Origin: Streptomyces sp. SCL15-4
GTDB taxonomy: Bacteria > Actinomycetota > Actinomycetes > Streptomycetales > Streptomycetaceae
Direction: 5' to 3'
DNA length: 64,000 nucleotides
Assembly: GCF_033366695.1 (NCBI RefSeq)
Contig: NZ_JAOBTQ010000001.1
Coordinates: 4,340,001-4,404,000, forward strand
Shown: piece by piece, positions 18,901 through 28,507 of the stretch
Position numbering within the stretch: the first letter of the stretch is position 1
Layout: every line of letters starts with the position of its first letter
Made by a program: the position numbers and the translations under genes
Notes under the pieces: model-generated
What the model was told of the DNA's origin: nothing
Database searches by the model: none
Seen by the model: the letters and a program-made list of their open reading frames with translations, nothing else

Positions 18901-19908
18901 ATGCAACTTCACGACGTCTGGTTCGTCCTGATCGCCGTCCTGTGGACCGGCTACTTCTTCCTGGAGGGCTTCGACTTCGGAGTCGGCATCCTCACCAGGC
19001 TGCTGGCCCGGGGCCGGGCCGAGCGCCGGGTGCTGATCAACACCATCGGCCCGGTCTGGGACGGCAACGAGGTGTGGCTGCTCACCGCGGGCGGCGCGAC
19101 CTTCGCCGCCTTCCCCGAGTGGTACGCCACCCTTTTCTCCGGCTTCTACCTGCCGCTGCTGCTCATCCTGGTCTGCCTGATCGTCCGGGGTGTCGCCTTC
19201 GAGTACCGGGTCAAGCGGCCCGAGGAGAACTGGCAGCGCAACTGGGAGACGGCGATCTTCTGGTGCTCGCTCCTCCCGGCGTTCCTGTGGGGGGTGGCCT
19301 TCGGGAACATCGTGCGGGGCGTGAAGATCGACCAGCACTTCGAGTACGTCGGCAATGTCTGGGACCTGCTCAACCCCTACGCCCTGCTCGGCGGTCTGGT
19401 GACGCTCACGCTGTTCACCTTCCACGGCGCGGTCTTCACCGCGCTCAAGACCGTCGGTGACATCCGGGTGCGGGCAAGGAAGCTGGCCCGCTGGGTCGGT
19501 CTGGCCGCGGCCCTCGTGGCGCTCGCCTTCCTGCTGTGGACGCAGGCCGACAGTGGAGACGGCAAGAGCCTGGTCGCCCTGGTCGTGGCCGTCGTCGCCC
19601 TGGTCGCCGCGCTGGTGGCCAACCAGGCCGGACGGGAGGGCTGGGCCTTCTCGCTGTCCGGCGTCACCATCGTGGCCGCCGTGGCGATGCTCTTCCTCTC
19701 GCTCTTCCCGAACGTCATGCCGTCCACGCTGAACGGGGACTGGAGCCTGACGGTCACCAACGCCTCGTCGAGCCCCTACACCCTCAAGATCATGACGTGG
19801 CTGGCGGCGATCGCCACCCCGCTCGTCGTGCTCTACCAGGGCTGGACCTACTGGGTGTTCCGCAAGCGGATCGGCACGCAGCACATCGCTCCCGACGCCG
19901 CTCACTGA
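18901..19908 (+). CDS. cydB: Cytochrome bd oxidase subunit II
   Basis: 335 residues, about nine TM helices. The family opening LWTGYFFLEGFDFGVG and GNEVWLLTAGG are present. It is the structural partner of CydA in the membrane bd oxidase. Starts 15 bp after the cydA stop behind CCGGGGG, so it is co-transcribed. The C-terminal stretch QGWTYWVFRKRIG is typical. A parS-bearing palindrome follows the stop directly. Confidence 0.98.
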   Translation: MQLHDVWFVLIAVLWTGYFFLEGFDFGVGILTRLLARGRAERRVLINTIGPVWDGNEVWLLTAGGATFAAFPEWYATLFSGFYLPLLLILVCLIVRGVAFEYRVKRPEENWQRNWETAIFWCSLLPAFLWGVAFGNIVRGVKIDQHFEYVGNVWDLLNPYALLGGLVTLTLFTFHGAVFTALKTVGDIRVRARKLARWVGLAAALVALAFLLWTQADSGDGKSLVALVVAVVALVAALVANQAGREGWAFSLSGVTIVAAVAMLFLSLFPNVMPSTLNGDWSLTVTNASSSPYTLKIMTWLAAIATPLVVLYQGWTYWVFRKRIGTQHIAPDAAH

Positions 19909-19923
19909 GTCCGCCGAGGGTGT

Positions 19924-19937
19924 GTTTCACGTGAAAC
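19924..19937. promoter_or_regulatory. Perfect parS site in a 30-bp palindrome between cydB and cydCD
   Basis: GTTTCACGTGAAAC at the centre of a perfect palindrome spanning 19916-19945 (outer arms GAGGGTGT / ACACCCTC). In RNA it would form a 15-bp stem right after cydB, so it could also slow or end transcription. Confidence 0.92.
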
Positions 19938-19958
19938 ACACCCTCTGGGCCGAAGGGC

Positions 19959-22900
19959 ATGTTTCACGTGAAACCAATCGATCCACGCCTGCTGCGGTAC
20001 GCCCGCGCCACCCGGCTCTTCCTCGTGGCCGTCGTCGGTCTGGGGGCCGTGGGAGCCGGACTGGTCATCGCGCAGGCGATGCTCGTCGCCGAGATCGTCG
20101 TCGGCGCGTTCCAGCACGGCCACTCGGCCGGTGATCTGCGCACTCCGCTGCTGCTGTTGGCCGCCGTGGCCGTGGGGCGGTCGTCGGTCGCGTGGCTCAC
20201 CGAACTCGCGGCCCATCGGGCCGGCGCGGCGGTGAAGTCGGAGCTGCGCGGGCGGCTGCTGGACCGGGCGGCGGCGCTCGGCCCGGACCGGCCGGCCGGG
20301 CAGCGGACCGGCTCGCTGGTCACCCTGGCCACGCGCGGGGTCGATGCCCTGGACGACTACTTCTCGCGCTACCTCCCGCAGCTGGGACTGGCCGTGGTCG
20401 TGCCGGTGGCGGTGCTGGCGCGAATCGTCACCGAGGACTGGGTGTCGGCGGCGATCATCGTCGGCACCCTGCCGCTGATTCCGCTCTTCATGATGCTGAT
20501 CGGCTGGGCGACCCAGTCCCGGATGGATCGTCAGTGGCTGCTGTTGTCCCGGCTGTCCGGCCACTTCCTGGACGTGGTCGCGGGACTGCCGACGCTGAAG
20601 GTGTTCGGCCGGGCCAAGGCACAGGCCGCGTCGATCCGGCGGATCACCGGGGAGTACCGGCAGGCCACCCTGCGCACCCTGCGGATCGCCTTCCTCTCCT
20701 CCTTCGCGCTGGAGTTGCTGGCCACGCTGTCCGTCGCGCTGGTCGCCGTGACGATCGGGATGCGGCTCGTGCACGGGGACATGGACCTGTACGTCGGGCT
20801 GGTGATCCTGGTGCTGGCGCCCGAGGCGTATCTGCCGTTGCGGCAGGTGGGGGCGCAATACCACGCGGCGGCGGAAGGGCTGGCCGCCGCGGAGGAGATC
20901 TTCTCCGTGCTGGAGACGCCCGTGCCGGTAACGGGCACCGGCGCGGTGCCCGCGGGCGCCATGGCCTTCGAGGACGTCACCGTCCGCTACCCGGGGCGCT
21001 CTTCGGACGCGGTGACCGGAGTGTCGTTCCGCGTGGAGCCCGGTGAGACCGTCGCGCTGGTCGGGCCGAGCGGGGCGGGCAAGTCGACGCTGCTCAGCGT
21101 GTTGCTGGGCTTCGTACGGCCCGCCCAGGGGCGGGTGCGGATCGGGGACGCCGATCTCGCCGGCCTCGACCTGGAGGAGTGGCGGTCACGGATCGCGTGG
21201 GTGCCGCAACGGCCTCATCTGTACGCCGGGACCATCGCGGAGAACGTGCGGCTGGCCCGGCCCGGGGCCGACGACGACGCCGTGCGGCGTGCTCTGCGGG
21301 ACGCGGGTGCGTGGGAGTTCGTGGCGGAGCTGCCGGAAGGGGCCGGCACCGTGCTCGGGGAGGACGGGGCGGGGCTGTCGGCGGGACAGCGGCAGCGGAT
21401 CGCGCTGGCCCGGGCGTTCCTCGCGGACCGGCCCGTGCTGTTGCTGGACGAGCCGACGGCCGCGTTGGACGGGGCGACGGAGGGGGAGGTCGTGGCGGCG
21501 GTGCGGAGGCTGGCCGCCGGGCGGACCGTGCTCCTGGTCGTGCACCGGCCGGCGTTGCTGGCGCTGGCCGACAGGGTCGTACGGCTGGGTGGCGCGGATG
21601 TCGCGGAGCACCCGGGGGACGGCCGGACATCCGAGGCGCTCCGCACCCTGGATCCCCGGCCTCGTCCCTCCGCCGCCCGGCTCGATGGGCCGGAGGAGGA
21701 ACCGCGTGGGGTCGGTCCGTCGGGCGGGGTCCGGAGGCGGAGTGTGCTGGCCCGGGTCCGAGAGCTGGGCGGAGGGGCGCGCGGGCGGCTGATCGGGGCC
21801 CTGGTGCTGGGGAGTCTGGCCCTGGGGAGTGCCGTCGGGCTGATGGCGACCTCCGGCTGGCTCATCTCGCGGGCCTCGCAGCAGCCGCCGGTGCTCTATC
21901 TGATGGTGGCCGTGACCGCCACCCGTGCCTTCGGGATCGGGCGGGCCGTCTTCCGCTATGCCGAACGGCTGGTCTCGCACGACGCCGTCCTGCGGATGCT
22001 GGCCGACACCCGGGTGGCGGTGTACCGGCGCCTGGAACGCCTCGCCCCCGCGGGTCTGCGCGGCGCCCGGCGCGGCGATCTGCTCACCCGGCTGGTCGCG
22101 GACGTGGACGCCTTCCAGGACTACTGGCTGCGCTGGCTGCTGCCCGCCGGAGCCGCCGTCGCCGTCTCGGCCGCCTCCGTCGCCTTCACGGCCTGGCTGC
22201 TGCCCGAGGCCGGTGCCGCGCTCGCGGCGGGCCTGCTGGCGGCGGGCGTCGGCGTGCCCCTGCTCACCGCGGCCGTGGCCCGGCGGACCGAGCGGCGGCT
22301 GGCGCCCGCCCGTGGTGTGCTCGCCACCCGGGTGACCGACCTGCTCACCGGCACCGCCGAGCTGACCGTCGCCGGCGCGCTGCCGGCCCGCATGGACGCT
22401 GCCCGGCGGGCGGACGGCACCCTCACCCGGATCGCCGCGCGCGCCGCAGCCGTCACCGGACTCGGTGACGGCCTCACCGCGCTGATCTCCGGGCTGACCG
22501 TCACGGCCACCGCGGTGTTCGGCGCCCAGGCGGTGGCGGCCGACCGGCTCGGCGGCGTGGCGATGGCCGTCGTCGTACTGACCCCGCTGGCCGCCTTCGA
22601 GGCCGTCCTCGGGCTGCCGCTCGCCGTGCGGTACCGGCAGCGGGTGCGGCGCAGCGCGGAGCGGGTGTACGAGGTCCTGGACGCCGCCGAGCCCGTACGT
22701 GAGCCGGAGCAGCCCCGGCCGGCACCCGTGTCGCCGTTCCCGGTGGTCCTCAAGGGCGTGGTCGCGCGCCATGAGGGGCAGCGGCGGGAGGCGCTCGCCG
22801 GAGTGGACCTGACGCTGGAGCGGGGGCGCCGGATCGCGGTGGTGGGGGCCTCCGGTTCCGGCAAGACGACGCTCGCGCACGTGCTGCTGCGGTTCCTGGA

Positions 22901-23486
22901 CCCGCGGGCGGGCTCGTACACGCTCGCCGGTGTGGACGCGTGCGCGGTGGCGGGGGACGACGTACGGCGGCTGGTCGGGCTGTGTGCGCAGGACGCGCAT
23001 CTCTTCGACAGCTCGGTGCGCGAGAACCTGGCCCTGGCCAGGAAGGACGCCTCCGAGGCCGAGCTGCGCGGCGCGCTGGCCCGGGCCCGGCTGCTGGACT
23101 GGGTGGAGTCGCTGCCCGACGGTCTGGACACGCTCGTCGGCGAGCACGGGGCCCGGCTCTCCGGCGGGCAGCGGCAGCGGCTGGCACTGGCCCGCGCGCT
23201 GCTGGCCGACTTCCCGGTGCTGGTCCTGGACGAGCCCGCGGAGCATCTGGACCTGGCGACGGCGGACGCGCTGACCGCCGATCTGCTGGCCGCCACCGAG
23301 GGCCGCACCACGCTGCTGATCACTCACCGGCTGGCGGGACTCGACGCGGTGGACGAGGTGATCGTCCTCGACGCGGGCCGGGTGGCGCAGCGCGGACCGT
23401 ACCGGCGGCTGCTGGCCGAGGAGGGCCCGCTGCGGGAGATGGCGGCCCGGGAGGCCGAGGCGGGGGAGCCGGCGGGGGTGCGGTGA
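19959..23486 (+). CDS. cydCD: Fused heterodimeric-type ABC exporter CydDC (CydCD)
   Basis: 1175 residues: two complete ABC half-exporters in one chain. Half 1 (CydD-like, 1-600): six TM helices, Walker A GPSGAGKST (about 369), signature LSAGQ (about 473), Walker B VLLLDEPTA. Half 2 (CydC-like, about 605-1175): Walker A GASGSGKTT (about 963), LSGGQ (about 1067), Walker B VLVLDEPAEHLD. CydDC exports thiols (glutathione/cysteine in E. coli) or, by more recent work, heme, and is needed to assemble cytochrome bd. The fused form is usual in Streptomyces. Start choice rests on ATG 19959, whose first codons are the parS palindrome; the nearby GAAGG is close to the start. Confidence 0.95.
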   Translation: MFHVKPIDPRLLRYARATRLFLVAVVGLGAVGAGLVIAQAMLVAEIVVGAFQHGHSAGDLRTPLLLLAAVAVGRSSVAWLTELAAHRAGAAVKSELRGRLLDRAAALGPDRPAGQRTGSLVTLATRGVDALDDYFSRYLPQLGLAVVVPVAVLARIVTEDWVSAAIIVGTLPLIPLFMMLIGWATQSRMDRQWLLLSRLSGHFLDVVAGLPTLKVFGRAKAQAASIRRITGEYRQATLRTLRIAFLSSFALELLATLSVALVAVTIGMRLVHGDMDLYVGLVILVLAPEAYLPLRQVGAQYHAAAEGLAAAEEIFSVLETPVPVTGTGAVPAGAMAFEDVTVRYPGRSSDAVTGVSFRVEPGETVALVGPSGAGKSTLLSVLLGFVRPAQGRVRIGDADLAGLDLEEWRSRIAWVPQRPHLYAGTIAENVRLARPGADDDAVRRALRDAGAWEFVAELPEGAGTVLGEDGAGLSAGQRQRIALARAFLADRPVLLLDEPTAALDGATEGEVVAAVRRLAAGRTVLLVVHRPALLALADRVVRLGGADVAEHPGDGRTSEALRTLDPRPRPSAARLDGPEEEPRGVGPSGGVRRRSVLARVRELGGGARGRLIGALVLGSLALGSAVGLMATSGWLISRASQQPPVLYLMVAVTATRAFGIGRAVFRYAERLVSHDAVLRMLADTRVAVYRRLERLAPAGLRGARRGDLLTRLVADVDAFQDYWLRWLLPAGAAVAVSAASVAFTAWLLPEAGAALAAGLLAAGVGVPLLTAAVARRTERRLAPARGVLATRVTDLLTGTAELTVAGALPARMDAARRADGTLTRIAARAAAVTGLGDGLTALISGLTVTATAVFGAQAVAADRLGGVAMAVVVLTPLAAFEAVLGLPLAVRYRQRVRRSAERVYEVLDAAEPVREPEQPRPAPVSPFPVVLKGVVARHEGQRREALAGVDLTLERGRRIAVVGASGSGKTTLAHVLLRFLDPRAGSYTLAGVDACAVAGDDVRRLVGLCAQDAHLFDSSVRENLALARKDASEAELRGALARARLLDWVESLPDGLDTLVGEHGARLSGGQRQRLALARALLADFPVLVLDEPAEHLDLATADALTADLLAATEGRTTLLITHRLAGLDAVDEVIVLDAGRVAQRGPYRRLLAEEGPLREMAAREAEAGEPAGVR
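19961..19974. promoter_or_regulatory. Perfect parS site overlapping the cydCD start codon
   Basis: GTTTCACGTGAAAC begins at the G of ATG 19959, so residues 1-6 of CydCD (MFHVKP) are written in parS. It is 37 bp (centre to centre) from the previous parS. Confidence 0.92.
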
Positions 23487-23601
23487 GGCCGGTGGGGTGA
23501 GGCGGGGGCCGACGGGGTGCGAGGAGCCTCGCCGGCCGCCGCTCCCAACCCGCGGCGCTCGCGCTCGCGTCACCCGTCCCATGCCGCGGGAGCCGCTCCC
23601 G

Positions 23602-24471
23602 CTATCCCCGGTCCGCCAGGAGCTGTTCGATCACCACCGCCACGCCGTCCTCGTTGTTGGCGACCGTGCGGCCCGAGGCGGCGGCGATGGCGTCCGGGTG
23701 GGCGTTGCCCATCGCGTACGACTGACCGGCCCAGGTCAGCATCTCCACGTCGTTGGGCATGTCCCCGAAGGCCACGACCTCCTCGTGCGAGATGCCGCGC
23801 TCGGCGCAGCACAGGGCGAGGGTGCTGGCCTTGGAGACGCCGGGCCCGCTCAGTTCCAGCAGGGCGCTGGGGCTGGAGCGGGTGACGTTGGCGTGGCCGT
23901 CGACCGTCAGGCGGGCCAGCGTGAGGAAGGCGTCGGGGTCGAGGGAGGGGTGGTAGGCGAGGATCTTGAGCACGGGCTGGTCGGCGGTCGGACCGTCGGG
24001 GGCGAGCAGTTCCTCGGCGGGCAGGAGGGTGTCCGGTATCTCCATGTGCAGCTTGGGATAGTCCGGCTCCTGGTGGAAGCCGTAGGTCTGCTCGATCGCG
24101 AACACCGTGCCGGGGGCCGCCTCGCGCAGCAGCCGTGCGGCGGCCAGGGCGTTCTCCCGGGCCAGCTCGCGGACCTTCACGAACCGGTGGGCGCCGGGGC
24201 CGCCGTGCAGGTCGACCACGGCGGCGCCGTTGCCGCAGATCGCCAGGCCGTGACCGTGGACGTGGTCGCTGACCACGTCCATCCAGCGGGCCGGCCGGCC
24301 GGTGACGAAGAAGACCTCGATGCCCGCCTCCTCGGCGGCGGCCAGCGCGGCCACGGTCCGCGCGGAGACCGACTTGTCGTCGCGCAGCAGGGTGCCGTCG
24401 AGGTCGGTGGCGATCAGCCGCGCCGGCAGGGCGGCGGCAGGGGTTCCGGACTGTCTGGTCGCTGAGGTCAC
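23602..24471 (-). CDS. HAD-superfamily (Cof-type) sugar-phosphatase-like hydrolase
   Basis: 289 residues. HAD motif I DLDGTLL near residue 23, motif II FVTGRP (about 66), a C2-type cap (about 95-195) and motif [12 protein letters not shown] (about 230). Cof-like enzymes dephosphorylate sugar phosphates, PLP or flavin mononucleotide; the substrate is not evident. GTG 24471 is preferred over GTG 24498 because the latter runs into a terminator palindrome (24491-24510). A second Cof-type gene lies at 32551-33348. Convergent with cydCD. Confidence 0.87.
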   Translation of the reverse strand: MTSATRQSGTPAAALPARLIATDLDGTLLRDDKSVSARTVAALAAAEEAGIEVFFVTGRPARWMDVVSDHVHGHGLAICGNGAAVVDLHGGPGAHRFVKVRELARENALAAARLLREAAPGTVFAIEQTYGFHQEPDYPKLHMEIPDTLLPAEELLAPDGPTADQPVLKILAYHPSLDPDAFLTLARLTVDGHANVTRSSPSALLELSGPGVSKASTLALCCAERGISHEEVVAFGDMPNDVEMLTWAGQSYAMGNAHPDAIAAASGRTVANNEDGVAVVIEQLLADRG

Positions 24472-24490
24472 CCGGCCATTCTCGCGCAGG

Positions 24491-24510
24491 CCCCGCACGG
24501 CCGTGCGGGG
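24491..24510 (-). terminator. Perfect 20-bp GC palindrome after the LLM oxidoreductase gene
   Basis: CCCCGCACGGCCGTGCGGGG, 58 bp past the minus-strand stop of the LLM gene; likely terminator or processing stem. Confidence 0.6.
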
Positions 24511-24567
24511 CCGTGCACGGATGAGACACAGGCGACGCGGACGAGGGACGGCCGGGACGGCGAGGAG

Positions 24568-25470
24568 TCAGTCCAGCTGGGGGAGCGCCTCCATGGCGAT
24601 CCGCTCGAAGGTCTTCTCGTCCGCCGCGAAGCCGGAGTCCGGGACGGGCCAGTGGATCACGATCTCCGTGAAGCCCAGCTCACGGTGGCGGCCGGCGAAG
24701 TCCACGAAGGCGTCCAGGGACGACAGGGGCCGGCCGCGGTCGGGCGTGAAGCCGGTGAGCAGGATCTTGTCCAGCCCGGCCAGGTCCCGCCCGGCGGCCT
24801 CGCAGGCCTCGGACAGCTTGCCGATCTGTCCGCGCAGGGCCTCGACGGACTGCTCCGGCGTGCCGGTCTCGTACAGCTTCGGGTCACCGGTGGTCACCCA
24901 CGCCTGGCCGTGGGCGGCGGCGAGCTTGAGACCGCGCGGGCCGGTGGCCGCCACGGCGAACGGCAGCCGGGGGCGCTGGACACAGCCCGGGATGTTCCGG
25001 GCCTCGTGGGCCGAGTAGAACCGTCCCTCGTGGGACACCGCGTCCTCGGTGAGCAGCCGGTCCAGCAGGGGGACGAACTCGGCGAACCGGTCCGCGCGCT
25101 CACGCGGGGTCCAGGGCTCCTGGCCGAGGGCGGTCGCGTCGAAACCGGTGCCGCCGGCGCCGATGCCGAGGGTGATCCGGCCGCCGGAGATGTCGTCCAG
25201 GGAGATCAGTTCCTTGGCGAGGGTCACCGGGTGGCGGAAGTTCGGCGAGGTGACCAGCGTGCCCAGGCGCAGTCGCTCGGTGACCGCCGCGGCGGCCGTC
25301 AGTGTCGGTACGGCGCCGAACCAGGGGCCGTCACGGAAGCTGCGCCAGGACAGGTGGTCGTAGGTGTACGCCGTGTGGAAGCCGAGTTGTTCGGCGCGCT
25401 CCCACGCCGAACGGGCGCCTTCGTGCCAGCGGCGGTACGGAAGGATCACGGTGCTCAGACGCAGACTCAT
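24568..25470 (-). CDS. LLM-class flavin/F420-dependent oxidoreductase
   Basis: 300 residues with the luciferase-like TIM-barrel pattern: an N-terminal strand and [25 protein letters not shown] (about 66-82), [11 protein letters not shown] (about 96-106), and a C-terminal VIHWPVPDS. Enzymes of this class use FMN or coenzyme F420, and F420-dependent members are common in Streptomyces; substrates range from aldehydes to secondary metabolites. ATG 25470 starts [13 protein letters not shown]. No partner enzyme adjoins, so the reaction cannot be inferred. Confidence 0.85.
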   Translation of the reverse strand: MSLRLSTVILPYRRWHEGARSAWERAEQLGFHTAYTYDHLSWRSFRDGPWFGAVPTLTAAAAVTERLRLGTLVTSPNFRHPVTLAKELISLDDISGGRITLGIGAGGTGFDATALGQEPWTPRERADRFAEFVPLLDRLLTEDAVSHEGRFYSAHEARNIPGCVQRPRLPFAVAATGPRGLKLAAAHGQAWVTTGDPKLYETGTPEQSVEALRGQIGKLSEACEAAGRDLAGLDKILLTGFTPDRGRPLSSLDAFVDFAGRHRELGFTEIVIHWPVPDSGFAADEKTFERIAMEALPQLD

Positions 25471-25605
25471 GCGTCCGAGAGTAAGCGGCTCCGCCGACGG
25501 CCAGGGAAACGGTCACCGTGCGCACGCGCCCGGCCGCCGCACACGGAAGAGACGCGGATCACGCAGGTTTTTCCGTTCGGGGGTTTGATCCACAACGAAG
25601 TGGGG

Positions 25606-25639
25606 TTATCCACAGGCGAAGGAACGAAACTGTGGACAA
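25606..25639. promoter_or_regulatory. Pair of inverted DnaA boxes
   Basis: TTATCCACA (25606-25614, plus) and TGTGGACAA (25631-25639, i.e. TTGTCCACA on the minus strand), both matching the Streptomyces DnaA-box pattern, in an AT-richer 210-bp gap. A weaker TTGATCCAC lies at 25585-25593. Confidence 0.6.
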
Positions 25640-25680
25640 CCGGGGGGTGTGGTGCCCGCGGACACCACGTCCCCTCCTCC

Positions 25681-27435
25681 TCACAGCCGCGGTTCCAGCC
25701 GTGCGATCCGCCGCAGCAGACCCGGTGCGAGACGGGACAGCAGATGGGCGCCCTTGGCCTCCGGGGTCACCGGTGCCACCGGCTTGTCGCGGGCCACCGC
25801 GTCCAGGATCGCGTCGGCCACCTTCTCCGGCGGGTAGTTGCGCAGGCCGTACAGGCGGGCGGACCGCTGCCGGCGACGGCGCTGTTCGGCCTCGTCGACA
25901 CCGGTGAAGCGGGCGGTGGCGGTGATGTTGGTGTTGACGATGCCCGGGCAGACCGCCGTGACACCGATCCCCTTCGGGGCCAGTTCGGCGCGCAGGCACT
26001 CGGAGAGCATCAGCACCGCCGCCTTGGAGGTGCTGTAGGCCGGCAGCAGGCGCGAGGGCTGGTAGGCCGCCGCGGAGGCCGTGTTGACGATGTGACCGCC
26101 CTGGCCGCGCTCGGCCATGCGGGCACCGAAGAGCCGGCAGCCGTGGATGACGCCCCACAGGTTCACGTCCAGCACCGTGCGCCAGTCGTCGGTCGTCGTG
26201 GTGAAGAAGGAGCCCGACAGGCCGATGCCCGCGTTGTTGACCAGCACGTCCAGCACGCCGCGCTCGCGGTGGACCTTCTCCGCGAGCTTCTCCATGGCCT
26301 GCTCGTCGGAGACGTCGGCCGGCTCGGCCCATGCCTCGGGCGCGCCGACCAGCCGGCACAGCTCGGCGGTGCGGGCCGCGGACTCGGCGTCGCGGTCGAC
26401 GGCGATCACCCGCGCGCCGGCCTCCGCGAAGGCGAACGCCGTCGCCCGCCCGATGCCGCTGCCCGCGCCCGTGATCAGCACGAGCTGCCCGGCGAACCGT
26501 TCGGCGTGCCGGCCGGTGGGCCGCGGCGCGGGCCGGCCGCCCTCCACGGACGTGACGAACTCCGCGATCCACGCCGACAGCTGATCGGGCCGGGTACGCG
26601 GGACCCAGTGCCCGGCGGGCAGCGTGCGCCGGGTCAGCCGGGGCACCCACCGGTCCAGGTCGTCGTACAGCCGCTCCGAAAGGAACGCGTCCTCTTGGGG
26701 GGTGATGAGCTGCACGGGCGCGTGGGCGTACGCGTCCGGGCGGGGCCTGCGCAGCCGGGCACGGACGTTGTCCCGGTAGAGCCAGGCGCCGTGGGCCGCG
26801 TCCGAGGGGAGGGAGGCGGTCGGGTACTCGCCGGCCGGCACCCCTTCGGCCCGCTCCAGGATCCCCGGCCAGCGCTTGCCGAGCGGCCCGCGCCAGGCCA
26901 GCTCCGGCAGGGCCGGGGTGTGCAGCGCATAGACGTACCAGGACTTGGCGCCCTGGCCCAGCAGCTGGCCCACCCGCCGGGGCGTCGGACGCTTCACGCG
27001 CGCGTCGATCCAGTGCCCGAAGTGGTCCAGGGACGGGCCGGAGATCGAGGTGAACGAGGCGATGCGGCCCTCCGCGCGGCCGACCGTGACGAACTCCCAG
27101 GACTGCACCGAGCCCCAGTCGTGCCCGACGAGGTGCACCGGCCGGTCCGGGCTGACCGCGTCCGCCACGGCCAGGAAGTCGTCGGTGAGCTTGGCGAGCG
27201 TGAAGCCGCCGCGCAGGGGCCGCGGCGCCGTGGAGCGGCCGTGGCCCCGGACGTCGTAGAGCACGACGTGGAAGCGGCCGGCCAGCCGGACGGCGACCTC
27301 CGACCAGACCTCCTTGCTGTCCGGGTAGCCGTGCACCAGGACGACGGTCGGCTGTGCCGGGTCGCCCAGCTCGGCCACGCACAGCTCGATGCCGCCCGTG
27401 CGCACCCGGCGCTCGCGTGCACCCTTCAAGGTCAC
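25681..27435 (-). CDS. Alpha/beta hydrolase - short-chain dehydrogenase fusion
   Basis: 584 residues. The N-terminal half (1-305) is an alpha/beta hydrolase with the HGYPDS oxyanion region (about 31) and nucleophile GHDWGS (about 101, Asp), as in epoxide hydrolases and haloalkane dehalogenases, with a His in AGHWVPR near 287. The C-terminal half (about 312-584) is a classical SDR: cofactor loop [14 protein letters not shown], catalytic Ser in NTASAAAY and YSTSK (about 465). The fusion occurs in other actinobacteria. GTG 27435 overlaps the M24 gene stop by 4 bp (GTGA), and GGAGGAG precedes it. Substrate unknown; both domains look catalytically complete. Confidence 0.88.
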   Translation of the reverse strand: MTLKGARERRVRTGGIELCVAELGDPAQPTVVLVHGYPDSKEVWSEVAVRLAGRFHVVLYDVRGHGRSTAPRPLRGGFTLAKLTDDFLAVADAVSPDRPVHLVGHDWGSVQSWEFVTVGRAEGRIASFTSISGPSLDHFGHWIDARVKRPTPRRVGQLLGQGAKSWYVYALHTPALPELAWRGPLGKRWPGILERAEGVPAGEYPTASLPSDAAHGAWLYRDNVRARLRRPRPDAYAHAPVQLITPQEDAFLSERLYDDLDRWVPRLTRRTLPAGHWVPRTRPDQLSAWIAEFVTSVEGGRPAPRPTGRHAERFAGQLVLITGAGSGIGRATAFAFAEAGARVIAVDRDAESAARTAELCRLVGAPEAWAEPADVSDEQAMEKLAEKVHRERGVLDVLVNNAGIGLSGSFFTTTTDDWRTVLDVNLWGVIHGCRLFGARMAERGQGGHIVNTASAAAYQPSRLLPAYSTSKAAVLMLSECLRAELAPKGIGVTAVCPGIVNTNITATARFTGVDEAEQRRRRQRSARLYGLRNYPPEKVADAILDAVARDKPVAPVTPEAKGAHLLSRLAPGLLRRIARLEPRL

Positions 27436-28274
27436 TTCTCCTCCGCCCAGCGCCGCACGTGCGGCAGATCGTCGTCCAGCCAGAACGCGCTCTCCTCGGC
27501 GTCCCGGGAGTCGGTGACCACCAGGATCTCCTCGAACTTCGCGCCCGTGCCCCGGAAACCGAGATGGGGTTCGACCGCCCACAGGCCCGGCCGCGGCGGG
27601 TGGTCCGAGAAGCGGTACGGCGACCACAGCGGCGACCAGCCCTCGCGGTGGCCGTGCAGCGCGTCGGAGGCCAGGCCCCTCAGGGACTGGGTGCCGAATC
27701 CGAACAGGTGGGGCGACCAGCGCCGCTGCCGTACCCGGTCCACCTTGTGGGCGATCACCCCGAAGGGGTAGGCGCGGTGCCGGTTGGCGTAGCCCTGGCG
27801 GACCATGAGCCGGTCCACGTCCTGGTAGATCTCCCGCAGCGGGCGCCGTTCGCGCACCTCGCGCAGGATCAGCTCCCGGTGAGCCTCCAGATCGGCCATC
27901 AGCCGGTCCTGCACCGGGTTCACGCCCAGCGAGCCGGAGTAGCCGACGTCCGCCGGACAGCCCTCGTACACCGGCGCCAGGTCCAGGATGAACGGCATCC
28001 CCGGCTCCAGGGCGCGGTCGGTGGGAAAGAACTGGAGCGGGACGCGGAAGTTCGTGAAGGCCGTGCGGTCCCCGAACCAGGCGAAGGGCAGATGGAACCA
28101 GTCCCGCACCCCGCGCCCGCGCAGCCACTCCCGCTGCATCCGCGCCGCCTCACGCTCGGTCACGCCCGGTTCGAGCCGGGCCGCGACCGCCTCCGCGCAT
28201 TCGTAGGCCAGGCGCTGCACCCGTTTGAATCCCCGCAGGTCCACGGTGGCTCCGCTGCTCACTGCCGTCGTCAT
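27432..28274 (-). CDS. M24-family (aminopeptidase P / creatinase fold) metallopeptidase-like protein
   Basis: 280 residues. The pita-bread fold can be followed: [20 protein letters not shown] supplies two metal-binding Asp positions, [10 protein letters not shown] a His, and AVEPHLG plus FEEILVVTD the Glu positions. It lacks the N-terminal domain of classical aminopeptidase P, so it may be a specialised hydrolase or a creatinase-like enzyme. ATG 28274 begins [13 protein letters not shown]. It is the first gene of a two-gene unit with the hydrolase-SDR fusion. A sigma-70-like promoter lies 50-80 bp upstream. Confidence 0.82.
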   Translation of the reverse strand: MTTAVSSGATVDLRGFKRVQRLAYECAEAVAARLEPGVTEREAARMQREWLRGRGVRDWFHLPFAWFGDRTAFTNFRVPLQFFPTDRALEPGMPFILDLAPVYEGCPADVGYSGSLGVNPVQDRLMADLEAHRELILREVRERRPLREIYQDVDRLMVRQGYANRHRAYPFGVIAHKVDRVRQRRWSPHLFGFGTQSLRGLASDALHGHREGWSPLWSPYRFSDHPPRPGLWAVEPHLGFRGTGAKFEEILVVTDSRDAEESAFWLDDDLPHVRRWAEEK

Positions 28275-28324
28275 GCCGCCCCGTCCCGTCGAGCGCGCTA
28301 CGCGTCCGTAACTTGACACAGGCG

Positions 28325-28353
28325 AATCTGGCACTTGTTAGAGGCAGCGTCAA
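28325..28353 (-). promoter_or_regulatory. Putative housekeeping promoter for the M24 / hydrolase-SDR operon
   Basis: On the minus strand TTGACG (28353-28348) and CAGATT (28330-28325) are separated by 17 bp, a good vegetative-sigma match, with the start codon about 45 bp downstream of the expected transcription start. Confidence 0.45.
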
Positions 28354-28507
28354 TAGGCGGGATCAAGGGCTGTGGACACGGCCCTCCGCCGCGCCCGGCC
28401 CTGCCCCTGGGTGGGAAACCCTTAGGGCCCCGTAATACCTGGGGCGGACGGCGAAACGGCTCTGAGGTCTGACGACGGACGTGGTCCGGATCACTACCGT
28501 CATAGGC

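Noticed and set aside
16246..19905. A 1219-codon open frame on the minus strand across cydA and cydB
   Set aside because: It lies antisense to clear cyd genes. High-GC genomes produce long shadow frames, and the translation is His/Gln/Asp/Gly low-complexity sequence without domains.
21186..23582. A 798-codon minus-strand frame across cydCD
   Set aside because: Shadow of the ABC exporter; composition is biased to Arg/Gly/Gln/His and has no ribosome site.
28373..28381. DnaA box TGTGGACAC upstream of the ABC operon
   Set aside because: One mismatch at a conserved position, and alone in its gap.
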